A stretch of 64,000 nt of DNA from Acinetobacter sp. NCu2D-2 (GTDB lineage Bacteria > Pseudomonadota > Gammaproteobacteria > Pseudomonadales > Moraxellaceae), in contig NZ_CP015594.1 of the NCBI RefSeq assembly GCF_001647675.1, positions 2,108,001-2,172,000 of the forward strand, given 5' to 3'. Under the pieces are notes generated by a model. The model did not search any database. It saw only the letters and a program-made list of their open reading frames with translations, and was not told the DNA's origin. A program made the position numbers and the translations under genes. Below, one piece after another: positions 48,831 through 58,171 of this stretch. How positions within the stretch are numbered: position 1 is the stretch's first letter; each line of letters begins with the position of its first letter.

Positions 48831-50078
48831 ATGATCGTTGAATATTTAAAGAAGTTACCCTTTTATGAGAAACATTGGTTTCAGTTTATTTTATTTGTTT
48901 TACGACGCTTTGAAGCCGACCGTTGCCGCGAACAAGCAGGCTCTTTAACCTATACCACCTTGTTTGCGGTTGTCCCAATGCTGACCGTGTTTCTTGTGAT
49001 CATTTCTTCAATTAAGGCCTTAGAACCTGCAAGGCAGCAATTACAGCAAATGATTTATACCAACTTTTTGCCGAAAACCACGATTGCTTTTGATAAAGCC
49101 TTAGGTGCATTTACGGATAAATCCAGTAATCTGACCATTATTGGTATTTTGTTCTTGTTTGTAACGACTGTGCTGATGCTCACCAGCATCGAAACCGTGT
49201 TTAACCGCATCTGGCGTGTGACTGAAACACGTGGTGGCATTATTGGCTTTATGCGCTATTGGACCATTATTTCTCTAGGGCCGATTCTGCTCGGCAGTGC
49301 ATTTGTGATTTCATCAACGGTCGCATCGATGAATGTATTGAGTAATAACTTTGCAGGTTATGAACTGAATGGCGCCTTTATTTTATGGGCAATTTCATTT
49401 TCTTTAACTATTTTGGGTTTCTTCATTCTGAATTGGACGATTCCAAATCGTAGCGTTCCAATTAAGTCAGCTTTGGTCGGTGGCTTGTTTAGCGCGATCG
49501 TTTTCGAACTACTGAAAAATTTATTTGGTTTTGTAATGTCCAACTTCACCAGTTATGAGTTGGTCTATGGTGCGTTCGCTGCGGTGCCTATTTTCCTGTT
49601 ATGGATTTATCTGTCTTGGAACATCATTTTACTGGGTGTAGAAATCAGCTATGCCATGACAGCATTTGAATCAGGTCAAGATCAGAAACGTCACCCAATC
49701 GTGATGCTTGTGGATTTATTAGCGCTGTTTTATGCCAAACAAAAAACTGGTGAAAGTATCAGTGAAAGCCAAGCGCTTGAAGTGTTGGGTCGCGATGAAA
49801 TCGGACGCTGGCCAAGTTATGTCTCTATGTTTGAAAAGCAAAATTTGATTAAACGTACCGATGATAATGAATATGTTTTGGTACGAGATTTAGATCAGGT
49901 CAATTTTTGGGATTTCTATCAACAGCTTCCTTATCCACTCCCGCAAGATCAACAATTAGAAAATGTGCATGTCGATGATCAGTGGATGCAAACCCTTTCA
50001 CCTTCATTAAAAGATGCCAATCGTTATTTAAAAGAAAAACTCAGCTTTCCACTCTCTTCATTATTTCAGCAGCGTTAA
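48831..50078 (+). CDS. YihY/BrkB family inner-membrane protein
   Basis: 415 aa. N-terminal ~285 residues form the YihY/virulence factor BrkB domain: RCREQAGSLTYTTLFAVVP near residue 31, about six helices, and PNRSVPIKSALVGGLFSAI near 203. The last 130 residues are a soluble winged-helix-like part (ALEVLGRDEIGRWPSYVSMFEKQ fragment). RNase BN was once wrongly assigned to this family; the true role is unclear, perhaps transport. Intact. Confidence 0.88.
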   Translation: MIVEYLKKLPFYEKHWFQFILFVLRRFEADRCREQAGSLTYTTLFAVVPMLTVFLVIISSIKALEPARQQLQQMIYTNFLPKTTIAFDKALGAFTDKSSNLTIIGILFLFVTTVLMLTSIETVFNRIWRVTETRGGIIGFMRYWTIISLGPILLGSAFVISSTVASMNVLSNNFAGYELNGAFILWAISFSLTILGFFILNWTIPNRSVPIKSALVGGLFSAIVFELLKNLFGFVMSNFTSYELVYGAFAAVPIFLLWIYLSWNIILLGVEISYAMTAFESGQDQKRHPIVMLVDLLALFYAKQKTGESISESQALEVLGRDEIGRWPSYVSMFEKQNLIKRTDDNEYVLVRDLDQVNFWDFYQQLPYPLPQDQQLENVHVDDQWMQTLSPSLKDANRYLKEKLSFPLSSLFQQR

Positions 50079-50082
50079 AAGT

Positions 50083-50110
50083 AAAAAGCCTCTCACATGA
50101 GAGGCTTTTT
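50083..50110. terminator. Bidirectional terminator
   Basis: Stem AAAAAGCCTCTCA/TGAGAGGCTTTTT with a CA loop, between the convergent YihY and DMT transporter genes. Confidence 0.85.
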
Positions 50111-50130
50111 CATCGTATTGATCTATTTTT

Positions 50131-51054
50131 TTAAAACAGTTTTTTCCATTGTTCAGCAAGCCAAGTATGTAGGCTGACCATCAAAACACCACACATGACT
50201 AACACGGTACCAATCACAAAGTTCATTTCAACATGTTCATCGAGCAAAATTACACCAAAAACCAGACCAAAAATTGGGGTTAAAAATGAGAATACCCCAA
50301 GCCGTGAAGCTAAATATTTTTTCAGAAGCCAAAACCAAATTAAATAACTGGCAAAGGAAATCACTACAGTATGGAAAATCAAACTACCAATCGCCAACCC
50401 CGACCAATGAATCTCTGCCTGCCCTGTTATATAGCTGACTGGAATTAAAAACAGCCCTGCCATAAACAATTGATAAAATAAGGTTTGGGTTGCAGGAGCT
50501 TCTGAAAGTCTAGTTAAGCGAACACTAATCGTTGTAGCTGCCCAAAATACCCCTGCCAGTAAAGCAATAAAATCACCGAATAGGACATTCGGTTGGGCTG
50601 ACTGCTGTGTTTGATCCCGCAGTAGAAAACTCACCACAATGCCAAGGAATGCAACTAAAATCCCAGACCATTGCAAACGCGATAAACGCTCAGATGGCAA
50701 CTTATAATGCAGACCTAAAGCCACGAAAATTGGTGCGGTATAGAGCAAAACCACGGTATGAGCAGCCGAGGTAAAACGTAAAGCTTCAGCAACCAAGAAG
50801 AACTCAACTGCAAATAAGCTCCCGACCAATATGCCTGCACCTAAGAATTCTTTTTTCCATAAGCGACGGCGCAAACTGACATGAATTAAGGGATATACCA
50901 TCAGTGCTGAAGCGGCAGAACGAATCCCAACTTGCATGAGTGCAGAAATATCTGTTGACGCAAGTTTCAATACGACCTGCTGTAATCCCCACAACATACA
51001 GAGTACAAACATAATTGTAGATGCTTGTACATCGAGTGCTTTACGCTGTTCCAC
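50131..51054 (-). CDS. DMT superfamily transporter (EamA)
   Basis: 307 aa with ten predicted helices and two EamA repeats (~15-145 and ~165-295). LLYTAPIFVALGLHYKLPSERL in the first half and FLTPIFGLVFGVILLDEH in the second are the typical repeat ends. Drug/metabolite exporter of unknown substrate. An upstream 265-base gap to the FAH gene holds a terminator and otherwise nothing I can name. Confidence 0.88.
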   Translation of the reverse strand: MEQRKALDVQASTIMFVLCMLWGLQQVVLKLASTDISALMQVGIRSAASALMVYPLIHVSLRRRLWKKEFLGAGILVGSLFAVEFFLVAEALRFTSAAHTVVLLYTAPIFVALGLHYKLPSERLSRLQWSGILVAFLGIVVSFLLRDQTQQSAQPNVLFGDFIALLAGVFWAATTISVRLTRLSEAPATQTLFYQLFMAGLFLIPVSYITGQAEIHWSGLAIGSLIFHTVVISFASYLIWFWLLKKYLASRLGVFSFLTPIFGLVFGVILLDEHVEMNFVIGTVLVMCGVLMVSLHTWLAEQWKKLF

Positions 51055-51281
51055 ACCAATGACCTATTCAAATATTACGCGGGCTACTATAGCGCTATAT
51101 TGAAGAAAAGATAGCGATAAGTTTCCACCATTTAGGCATCTATCAAACGATATTTATATAAAGTCTTTAGATCAAAATGGAGTCTGATGCGTGATCATAT
51201 TTATCCTTTTTTAATCATTCATATACTAGCTTAAGTTGTGAGTTGCTGATTCAGCTAACAATTAAAGAAAACATAAAATAA

Positions 51282-51309
51282 AAAAAGGCTGCGAGATGCA
51301 GCCTTTTTG
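51282..51309 (-). terminator. Terminator of the FAH gene
   Basis: Stem AAAAAAGGCTGC/GCAGCCTTTTT-like with loop GAGAT, 10 bases beyond the stop on the minus strand. Confidence 0.85.
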
Positions 51310-51319
51310 AATACCTTGA

Positions 51320-51961
51320 TTATTTTACAAAGGTTGTCCAAACATAATCTTTGGACTGACCTTTCAATGTCATCTTCAGTTGATCGCCTGACTGTAGTGC
51401 TGCTACACCTGCAGGTGTGCCTGTCATCACCACATCGCCTGGTTCTAGACTAAATGCTTGGCTGATATCACAGAGCAGACTTGCGATATCAAAGATCAAA
51501 TATGACGTATCACCTTTCTGACGAACTTCATCATTCACTTCTAAAGTGTAATGTACGGCATTCCAATCCGAAATCACCTCGGCAGTAGCCACCCAGTCAG
51601 ACAATACACAAGCACCATAAAATGCTTTTGAGCGTTCCCAAGGCTGACCTTTCTTTTTCAAATCATCTTGTAGGTCACGTAAGGTTAAGTCCAAACCTAA
51701 CGTTACCGCACCGACAGCTGCCAATGCTTTTGCTGGATCTGTTTCATTTTTTAAAGGCTGATCAATACGCAGGGTCAGTTCACATTCATAATGACAGCTG
51801 CCTAGGTCACGATTCCAATCAATTCCCGCTTCTAAAGTTGTTAGTGCACTCGGTGGCTTCATAAACAAAACCGGTGAAGTCGGCACAGCATTACCAAGTT
51901 CTTTCGCATGATCAGCATAGCTACGACCGACGCAAACAATTTTAGATGGGCGTGAATTCAT
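51320..51961 (-). CDS. Fumarylacetoacetate hydrolase family protein
   Basis: 213-aa FAH-fold hydrolase or isomerase like YcgM, acting on 2-keto acids or acylpyruvates. It shows CVGRSYADHAKELGN near residue 10, the metal ligands in YECELTLRI near 54, GLDLTLRDLQDD near 88, and SLEPGDVVMTGTPAGVAALQ near 173. The single-domain length fits YcgM. Its start is 26 bases from the downstream end of the next gene on the same strand, so they may be co-transcribed. Confidence 0.9.
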   Translation of the reverse strand: MNSRPSKIVCVGRSYADHAKELGNAVPTSPVLFMKPPSALTTLEAGIDWNRDLGSCHYECELTLRIDQPLKNETDPAKALAAVGAVTLGLDLTLRDLQDDLKKKGQPWERSKAFYGACVLSDWVATAEVISDWNAVHYTLEVNDEVRQKGDTSYLIFDIASLLCDISQAFSLEPGDVVMTGTPAGVAALQSGDQLKMTLKGQSKDYVWTTFVK

Positions 51962-51987
51962 GAGAGTATTTTCCTTGACTGTAATCG

Positions 51988-52485
51988 TTACTTCTTAAAT
52001 GTATTTTCAAATAAATGCTGTTCAGTTGTATCTTTAAATGCACGCTTCGGCACGATCACAACTGTTTTATTTTTTAATTCGATCATATAGGTTAGTTTGC
52101 CTGTCGCAAAATGAGCCACTTCATTGTAATGCACGACTTTACTGCGACCGTTGTGATAAAGCTCTGCATAATCCTGATACAAAGCAATGCCTTGTTCACT
52201 TTTGCCAAATTGATGTTTTAAAAATTGACGCTTAAACATCATCGGCAAGAACCAATAACGCATGACCAACTGCATTACTAAAAAAAATGCACCTAGTGCA
52301 ACGTAGTAGCGCCCTACACCATTAAAGCCCATAGAAAAGCCCCAAATGATGATCCCGATACTCACCAAAGGCGTTAAAAATTGGGTAAATTGTTTTTTAC
52401 CAAAGGTCGCCAATGCGAAACCATCTTGAGATTCTTCTAATGTCAGAAAATAACGCGTAGATAAAGTCGGGTTTGACTCAGACAT
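51988..52485 (-). CDS. YcxB-like membrane protein
   Basis: 165 aa. Two adjacent membrane helices (residues ~35-52 and ~60-78), then a soluble C-terminal domain with the YcxB-like pattern: GIALYQDYAELYHNGRSKVV, YNEVAHFATGKLTYMIEL and VVIVPKRAFKD. Such domains resemble PH folds. Function unknown. Same strand as the FAH gene. Confidence 0.75.
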   Translation of the reverse strand: MSESNPTLSTRYFLTLEESQDGFALATFGKKQFTQFLTPLVSIGIIIWGFSMGFNGVGRYYVALGAFFLVMQLVMRYWFLPMMFKRQFLKHQFGKSEQGIALYQDYAELYHNGRSKVVHYNEVAHFATGKLTYMIELKNKTVVIVPKRAFKDTTEQHLFENTFKK

Positions 52486-52649
52486 AACATCACATAAAAA
52501 ATATAAAATCTTGGTTCAATACTATACCAAAATCCTGCCTAGCCCTTATCAATTCCGTGCAAGTTTTACATATATTTGCTTTCGTTTTCTCTTCAAATCG
52601 TTTTTAATTTTCAGCAAATAAAACAAGAAAATTCACAACAGGATGTTGT

Positions 52650-53951
52650 ATGAGATTATTCAAAGCAGGACTATTACTCACCACTTTAATTGCTATAACA
52701 CCGCTCTCTTTCGCCAAAATTTTACCGTGGAACGCTCAGATTCCCAGTAGTTTAGAAGGCTTTAAAGGTGATGCCCAAGACCTCGCCACACTCACTGCAA
52801 ACCATATTTTTATATACGCACATCCCACTGAAAAAATAAAACTACCCACGTTTAAATCTAATCATCCACAAAATGCGCAGTTTTATAGTGCTGCCGTAGT
52901 TTTACCGACACCAATTGCTCAAGTCGAACGTGTACTCAAAAACTATGAACAATATGTCGGGCTATTTCCAACTTTAAAATCAGCCACCACGCTTGAAAGT
53001 GCGGGTGATATTAAGCAAGTGAAATATCAGATTCATATTCCCACCCCAATCCCTGTTTTAAACTTTAAAGAAACCGTCATCATGCAGCATCAAGTTGGTA
53101 AAAATAGTATTGATACCTTAATTATTGATGCCCCGATTCCCTTTGCTGCTGGAAAATTAGAATGGTTTGCCTTGGATAACAATAAGACGCTGGTCACTGT
53201 TACCCAGTGGGGGGATTTGAATCAACCCAAAGGTTTTTTATTTTCAAAAATTCTAAATGCCTTACCTGAAGCTAAACTTGGCATCCCCACAGGGGTAAAT
53301 GGCTTTTTACTTGAAGCCTTACAACAACGCTTTAAGAAACAAAGCTCTCTGAATCTAAGTCTAGATCAAATACCTCAGCCGCAGCTTACAGCACAACAGC
53401 TCAGTAAAATATCGACTTTAAGTCAACGCTCGATGCAGCCTGTGACGTTTATTTTGCCGAACTATAAACTTAAAGATGCTAAAAAAACGGAAAATTTAAG
53501 ATTTAGCACTGCTTTTCATTATTACCCTCATGCATCCAACAAACTGCAACCGTGGCTTGCCGCCAATGCCAGTCAACAACTTTTTCCACGACAAATTAAA
53601 CGTGTCCATATTCAACCGATCGATCCGCAAAATGTCGATGCTGACTTTAAAGTGTCTGTTGGTTTAGGTGTGATTCAAATTCCATTTCATTTTAAAGTTC
53701 GATTTAAACAAATGGATGCTTTGCAAACCCAATATCACGCAATAGGGGGTGATTTAAAATATGTGAAGGGTGGAATGAAACTTATTCCTCAAACACAAGG
53801 CACACTTTTTCAAATGACCAGCAGTCTAAAAATTGACAATCAAGCACCCTTTTTACTTCGTGCTATGCGAAGTATGCCTTATCACGATATCCTGCCTGCC
53901 GCAGGTGCAAACACAGTATATGCTTTAAAAATACACCAGAAACTAAAATAA
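52650..53951 (+). CDS. Exported SRPBCC/START-like protein
   Basis: 433 aa with a signal peptide (ends near PLSFAKILPW). Residues ~75-235 look like an SRPBCC/polyketide cyclase-type lipid-binding domain (VLPTPIAQVERVLKNYEQY, then LFPTLKSATTLES and PIPVLNFKETVIMQ). The second half repeats similar strand patterns and may be a second such domain. Role is not known; binding a hydrophobic ligand in the periplasm is plausible. It stands alone, convergent with the tRNA-Arg cluster. Confidence 0.75.
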   Translation: MRLFKAGLLLTTLIAITPLSFAKILPWNAQIPSSLEGFKGDAQDLATLTANHIFIYAHPTEKIKLPTFKSNHPQNAQFYSAAVVLPTPIAQVERVLKNYEQYVGLFPTLKSATTLESAGDIKQVKYQIHIPTPIPVLNFKETVIMQHQVGKNSIDTLIIDAPIPFAAGKLEWFALDNNKTLVTVTQWGDLNQPKGFLFSKILNALPEAKLGIPTGVNGFLLEALQQRFKKQSSLNLSLDQIPQPQLTAQQLSKISTLSQRSMQPVTFILPNYKLKDAKKTENLRFSTAFHYYPHASNKLQPWLAANASQQLFPRQIKRVHIQPIDPQNVDADFKVSVGLGVIQIPFHFKVRFKQMDALQTQYHAIGGDLKYVKGGMKLIPQTQGTLFQMTSSLKIDNQAPFLLRAMRSMPYHDILPAAGANTVYALKIHQKLK

Positions 53952-54002
53952 ACTCATGTGAGTTATTGTTTTTAAGTCTTTTTATTCAAAACATACAGAC
54001 GT

Positions 54003-54031
54003 AAAAAAACCGCATCAATGTGCGGTTTTTT
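54003..54031. terminator. Terminator after tRNA-Arg copy 1 (bidirectional)
   Basis: Stem AAAAAACCGCA/TGCGGTTTTTT with loop TCAATG between the SRPBCC-like gene and the tRNA-Arg gene. Confidence 0.85.
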
Positions 54032-54049
54032 CGGAATTCTTATCAAGAT

Positions 54050-54126
54050 TGGTGCGCTCAGAGAGATTCGAACTCCCGACCCCTTAGTTCGTAGCCAAGT
54101 GCTCTATCCAGCTGAGCTATGAGCGC
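54050..54126 (-). tRNA. tRNA-Arg (ACG), copy 1
   Basis: 77-nt cloverleaf on the minus strand with GCGCTCA acceptor, anticodon loop GGCTACGAACT (anticodon ACG, decoded as inosine), GTTCGAATC T-loop and encoded CCA. Identical to copies 2 and 3. Confidence 0.97.
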
Positions 54127-54422
54127 GACGTCTTGATGGAGTGCATTATATATGTTTTTTAACGCTTGTTAAGTCTTTTTTAATAAAAACCCAATCAAAC
54201 GTACAACAAATAAACGATAACCCAATATTCTTGATTTTTCGTGTAAATAAACAACAGATTTAGAGTTAAAAGCAATTAATCGATGCTCGTCGAACTCATC
54301 TATAGACGATCTATAAAGTTCAGAAATCTTGAATGAAAAAATACATTGAGGATGCTCAAACATCTACATCACTAAATTTTAGGCACAAAAAAACCGCTGC
54401 TAAAGCGGTTTAATGTTCAAGT
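54127..54422. other. Spacer inside the tRNA-Arg cluster
   Basis: 296 bases separate copy 1 from copy 2. Contains an open frame of 64 codons on the minus strand (54169-54363; start MFEHPQCIFSFKISEL) without a clear ribosome binding site, and a hairpin AAACCGC/GCGGTTT at 54391-54412. The coding status of the frame is doubtful. Confidence 0.4.
54391..54412 (-). terminator. Weak terminator after tRNA-Arg copy 2
   Basis: Stem AAACCGCT/AGCGGTTT with short loop; A-run on the minus-strand exit side. It suggests copy 1 has its own promoter or depends on read-through. Confidence 0.55.
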
Positions 54423-54499
54423 TGGTGCGCTCAGAGAGATTCGAACTCCCGACCCCTTAGTTCGTAGCCAAGTGCTCTATCCAGCTGAGCTATGAGCGC
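54423..54499 (-). tRNA. tRNA-Arg (ACG), copy 2
   Basis: Identical in all 77 bases to copy 1, anticodon ACG, encoded CCA. Confidence 0.97.
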
Positions 54500-54546
54500 G
54501 TAACTTGTGTCGTCTTAAAAGACTTACGTTTAAAATCTTTACTTAT

Positions 54547-54623
54547 TGGTGCGCTCAGAGAGATTCGAACTCCCGACCCCTTAGTTCGTAGCCAAGTGCT
54601 CTATCCAGCTGAGCTATGAGCGC
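54547..54623 (-). tRNA. tRNA-Arg (ACG), copy 3
   Basis: Identical to copies 1 and 2, anticodon ACG, encoded CCA. 14 bases downstream of tRNA-Ser. Confidence 0.97.
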
Positions 54624-54637
54624 GACATAAGTAAAGT

Positions 54638-54727
54638 TGGCGGTGAGAGAGGGATTCGAACCCTCGATACAGTTGCCCGTATGCATCCTTAGCAGGGATG
54701 TGGTTTCAGCCACTCACCCATCTCACC
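54638..54727 (-). tRNA. tRNA-Ser (GCT)
   Basis: 90-nt class II tRNA on the minus strand: acceptor GGTGAGA/TCTCACC, anticodon loop CCTGCTAAGG (anticodon GCT), long variable arm, encoded CCA. First gene of the tRNA transcript. Confidence 0.97.
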
Positions 54728-54740
54728 GTAACGTGCCGCC

Positions 54741-54769
54741 ATAATACAAAGTTCGGCATAGCACTGCAA
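54741..54769 (-). promoter_or_regulatory. Promoter of the tRNA-Ser-Arg cluster
   Basis: -35 TTGCAG, 17-base spacer, -10 TATTAT on the minus strand, followed by a GC-rich discriminator (GGCGGC). 14 bases before tRNA-Ser. Confidence 0.7.
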
Positions 54770-54989
54770 GCACAGCCGTAAAAAAAAGTGCATATTTTTG
54801 CTCATTTAAATACTTTTTAAACAATTTATAATAATTCGTTCATTCCTTGAGCAAAAAATATTTCAAATTTTCCAATTATCTAAAATAATCCCAAAATCTA
54901 AAACTTACACAGTTTATTGCAATCATTTACGTGCAGTCTGCGCGTACATGACTTATGCTAAACCTATCTCCTATAGATAAATTTAAGAC

Positions 54990-57431
54990 ATGATGAAAAA
55001 TTGGGTCGATCCTGAAGCAAAAGCTGAAGCCGAACGTTATGACAACCCTATTCCTAGCCGAACTTTGATTCTCGAAGTCGTAGAAAAAAATGAATCCCAG
55101 TCACATGCTGAACTGGTGGAATATTTTGAAATTGCTGACCAAAAAAGTATTGATGCTTTAAGTCACCGCCTGATTGCAATGGTACGTGATGGTCAGTTAA
55201 TGAAAGATGGTTATAAGTTCCAAATTGCGGCAAAGCAACCTGAACATGAAGCGACGGTCTATATCAATTCCAAAGGTATGGGCACAGCAAATATTTCAGG
55301 TCAGGACGATTTACTTTTACCTGAACGTGAATTACGCCAAGTCTTTAATGGCGATCGCGTCAAAGTACGTCAGACTTCTGTCGATCGTAAAGGTAAAGCA
55401 TGGGGCTTTATTACAGAAGTCGTGCAGCACCGCGTTAAACAAATTATTGGTAAAGTGGCAGTGCATGAGGGCGAATACTTTATTCAGCCCGGCAATCCGA
55501 ATGCCCATCAGCCAATTACCTTAGAAAAAGAATTGATTGAACACGCCAAAGTAAATGTAGGCGATTCAGTTCGTATTGCGATTGATGACTATCCAACAAA
55601 AGAAGAATTGGCGACTGGTCACATCGTACAATCGATGGCAGACAAAGCCGATACTGAAATTATTATTCCGCAAACCATTTTAGAATTTGGTCTGCCTTAC
55701 GAATTCCCTGAAGACGTAGTCAAAGAAGCCGAAAGCTTTAAAGAACCAAGTGCAAAAGATCGTGAAGGTCGTATCGACTTACGTGACTTAGCTTTAGTCA
55801 CTATTGATGGTGAAGATGCACGTGACTTTGACGATGCAGTCTATGCCGAAAAACGTCCAGGTGGCGGTTACCGTGTCGTAGTTGCGATTGCCGATGTCAG
55901 TCACTATGTGCGTCCAGGTAAACCCTTAGATGATGAAGCACAAGAACGTGGTACATCGGTGTATTTTCCACATTTCGTCTTACCAATGTTGCCTGAAGCA
56001 TTATCAAACGGACTTTGTTCACTCAATCCAAACGTTGACCGCTTATGTATGGTCTGCGACCTGAAACTGTCTCGTGCAGGTCGTGTGACAGGTTATGAGT
56101 TCTACCCTTCTGTAATGCATTCAAAAGCGCGTCTTACTTATGATCAAGTTGCGCAATATTTTGAAGGCGATAGCCAAGCCATTACTGAAGATCGTGATGT
56201 ACGTAAATCCCTGAATACGCTATTCCAGTTGTATCAAGTGCTTAAAGGTCTTCGTGCTGAACGCCACGCAATGGAATTCGAAACTGTTGAAACATACATG
56301 ACATTCGATGAACTCGGTGGAATCAACGAAATCTTACCGCGCACCCGCAATGATGCACATAAGCTGATTGAAGAATGTATGTTGCTTGCTAACGTTGCTG
56401 CTGCAGAATATTCATTAAAAAATGAAATTCCAATGCTATACCGTGTGCATGAGCCACCTGAATTCTCTCGCATTCAAAAAGTTCGCGATTTCGTTAAACT
56501 TTTAGGTTTGAATTTCCCTGAGCAACCAACTCAAGCTGATTATCAAGCGGTGATTGAAGCAACCAAAGATCGTATTGATGCGCCAAGTATTCATGCGGTT
56601 TTATTGCGTTCTATGATGCAGGCCTACTATGGTGCAAACAACGCAGGTCACTTCGGTTTGGCTTATGATGCCTATACGCATTTCACATCACCAATTCGTC
56701 GCTACCCTGACTTGCTATTACACCGTGCGATCAAAGCACAGTTAGCTAAAAAACCATATCCAATTTCAGGTGCTGCACTTGATGATGCCGGTGAACATTT
56801 CTCTGCAACAGAGCGCCGTGCAGATGAAGCCTCTCGTTCTGTAACCACTTGGCTGAAATGTCATTATATGAAACAGCATTTGGGCGAGGAATTTGTTGGG
56901 ACTATCAGTGCTACTGCTGAATTTGGTTTGTTCGTCACCTTAAAAGACCTTTATGTTGATGGCATGATCCATGTCAGCCAACTCGGTGATGACTTCTTTG
57001 TGTTTGATCAAGCAAGTCAAAACTTAGTCGGTCAAAACCGTGGTCAAATCTTTGGTTTAGGCGATGAAGTTAAAATCAAAGTGGCAGGTGTAAACCTTGA
57101 AGAACGTAAAATTGACTTTGAACTGATTCAACAATTGTCTCATGCGGGTCGTCCAATTCGCGAACGTGCACCACGTGTGGCGAATAAAGCGAAAGCACCT
57201 CGTGTAGAGCCGCAAGAAGATGTCTTTATTAAAGACCGTCCCCGGCTTGCAAGTAGCGAAGACAACGGAGACCAGCCCAGACGAAAGAAAGGCAAAGGAA
57301 AGCCAAGCTCCTACAGCAAAAAGCCTGCTAAGAAATCTGCAGGAAAGTCTGAAACAAAGGCTAAAGATAAAGTAAAGAAAAAAGCCAAAGCGAAAAAGAA
57401 AAAATCCAATGCCAAAGCAAAGGGTGAATGA
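54990..57431 (+). CDS. rnr: Ribonuclease R
   Basis: 813-aa 3'-5' exoribonuclease of the RNB family that degrades structured RNA. Order: N-terminal helix-turn-helix (SHAELVEYFEIADQKSIDAL), two cold-shock-type OB domains, RNB catalytic core with DGEDARDFDDAVYAE near residue 272 (metal-binding Asp cluster), YTHFTSPIRRYPDLLLHRAI near 565, S1 domain near 635-715, and a Lys-rich tail of about 60 residues. Start ATG 54990 (second Met adjacent). All parts present. Confidence 0.97.
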   Translation: MMKNWVDPEAKAEAERYDNPIPSRTLILEVVEKNESQSHAELVEYFEIADQKSIDALSHRLIAMVRDGQLMKDGYKFQIAAKQPEHEATVYINSKGMGTANISGQDDLLLPERELRQVFNGDRVKVRQTSVDRKGKAWGFITEVVQHRVKQIIGKVAVHEGEYFIQPGNPNAHQPITLEKELIEHAKVNVGDSVRIAIDDYPTKEELATGHIVQSMADKADTEIIIPQTILEFGLPYEFPEDVVKEAESFKEPSAKDREGRIDLRDLALVTIDGEDARDFDDAVYAEKRPGGGYRVVVAIADVSHYVRPGKPLDDEAQERGTSVYFPHFVLPMLPEALSNGLCSLNPNVDRLCMVCDLKLSRAGRVTGYEFYPSVMHSKARLTYDQVAQYFEGDSQAITEDRDVRKSLNTLFQLYQVLKGLRAERHAMEFETVETYMTFDELGGINEILPRTRNDAHKLIEECMLLANVAAAEYSLKNEIPMLYRVHEPPEFSRIQKVRDFVKLLGLNFPEQPTQADYQAVIEATKDRIDAPSIHAVLLRSMMQAYYGANNAGHFGLAYDAYTHFTSPIRRYPDLLLHRAIKAQLAKKPYPISGAALDDAGEHFSATERRADEASRSVTTWLKCHYMKQHLGEEFVGTISATAEFGLFVTLKDLYVDGMIHVSQLGDDFFVFDQASQNLVGQNRGQIFGLGDEVKIKVAGVNLEERKIDFELIQQLSHAGRPIRERAPRVANKAKAPRVEPQEDVFIKDRPRLASSEDNGDQPRRKKGKGKPSSYSKKPAKKSAGKSETKAKDKVKKKAKAKKKKSNAKAKGE

Positions 57432-57443
57432 TTTTTGCTAAAT

Positions 57444-57469
57444 AAAAAGAGCGCTACGGCGCTCTTTTT
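57444..57469 (+). terminator. Terminator after rnr
   Basis: Stem AAAAAGAGCGC/GCGCTCTTTTT with TACG loop (UNCG-like tetraloop), 12 bases past the rnr stop. Confidence 0.88.
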
Positions 57470-57509
57470 GTTTTAATATATCCATATAAAAATAAGCTAC
57501 TTAAAAACA

Positions 57510-58097
57510 ATGAATCCGCAAAAGATCTCGAAATATGATTATCACAACTATGTCTTGTTCGCATTTTTCTTGCTGACGATCTCAGCGCTTTTTGCCATCT
57601 TTAGCTTAGATTTCACCCCAACGGATCACGTCAAAATATGTGCTTTCATTTTAGCAATCGTTATGTATTTGGTGATTTTGATCTACTTTTATATGCTCCA
57701 TCGACAGGGTGAATGGGTCATTCCCCGCACATGGAAAAATGCAAAGAAAAAACCGAAATTCTATTTCTTACTGCTACTGCCTCTTTTTGCAATTTTGATT
57801 TGTTATTTGAATCTGGTGTTTTATCCCCCTCTACTGCATACCCTTGTTTTTGGTACACCTAGTGTCGTGACCGTTGAGACAAGTGCAGTGAAAGAGCAGA
57901 CATATAAACATGGCGTCAGCTATTTTTTGGATACAGCGTATGATGGATCTGGTATTTTTCGACTCAGTTCAAATGAATATGAACACTATAAAAATCAGGT
58001 TTTACAGATAAAGCTGTCCGTCATCCAAGGGCAATTTGGGACTTACATCAAAAAGATCGAATCCATCCAAATTGTCAAAGCAACACAGAATAAATAG
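57510..58097 (+). CDS. Hypothetical membrane protein
   Basis: 195 aa with three helices: residues 15-35, 43-63 and 87-108. A basic loop RTWKNAKKKPKFY precedes the third, and the C-terminal 85 residues are soluble and probably periplasmic (YLDTAYDGSG-like turn, IQGQFGTYIKKIESI). No family recognised. Lies between rnr and prlC with terminator-insulated upstream side. Confidence 0.7.
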   Translation: MNPQKISKYDYHNYVLFAFFLLTISALFAIFSLDFTPTDHVKICAFILAIVMYLVILIYFYMLHRQGEWVIPRTWKNAKKKPKFYFLLLLPLFAILICYLNLVFYPPLLHTLVFGTPSVVTVETSAVKEQTYKHGVSYFLDTAYDGSGIFRLSSNEYEHYKNQVLQIKLSVIQGQFGTYIKKIESIQIVKATQNK

Positions 58098-58171
58098 CAC
58101 CCAAGGCTTGATTTATCCTTCTAGAAGCCTTACTTCTAGAATTAACACAGGAAATAAATCAGTAGACCGAT

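Noticed and set aside
48831..50078. Ribonuclease BN
   Set aside because: Old name for YihY/BrkB proteins; the real RNase BN is RNase Z. The protein is a multi-span membrane protein.
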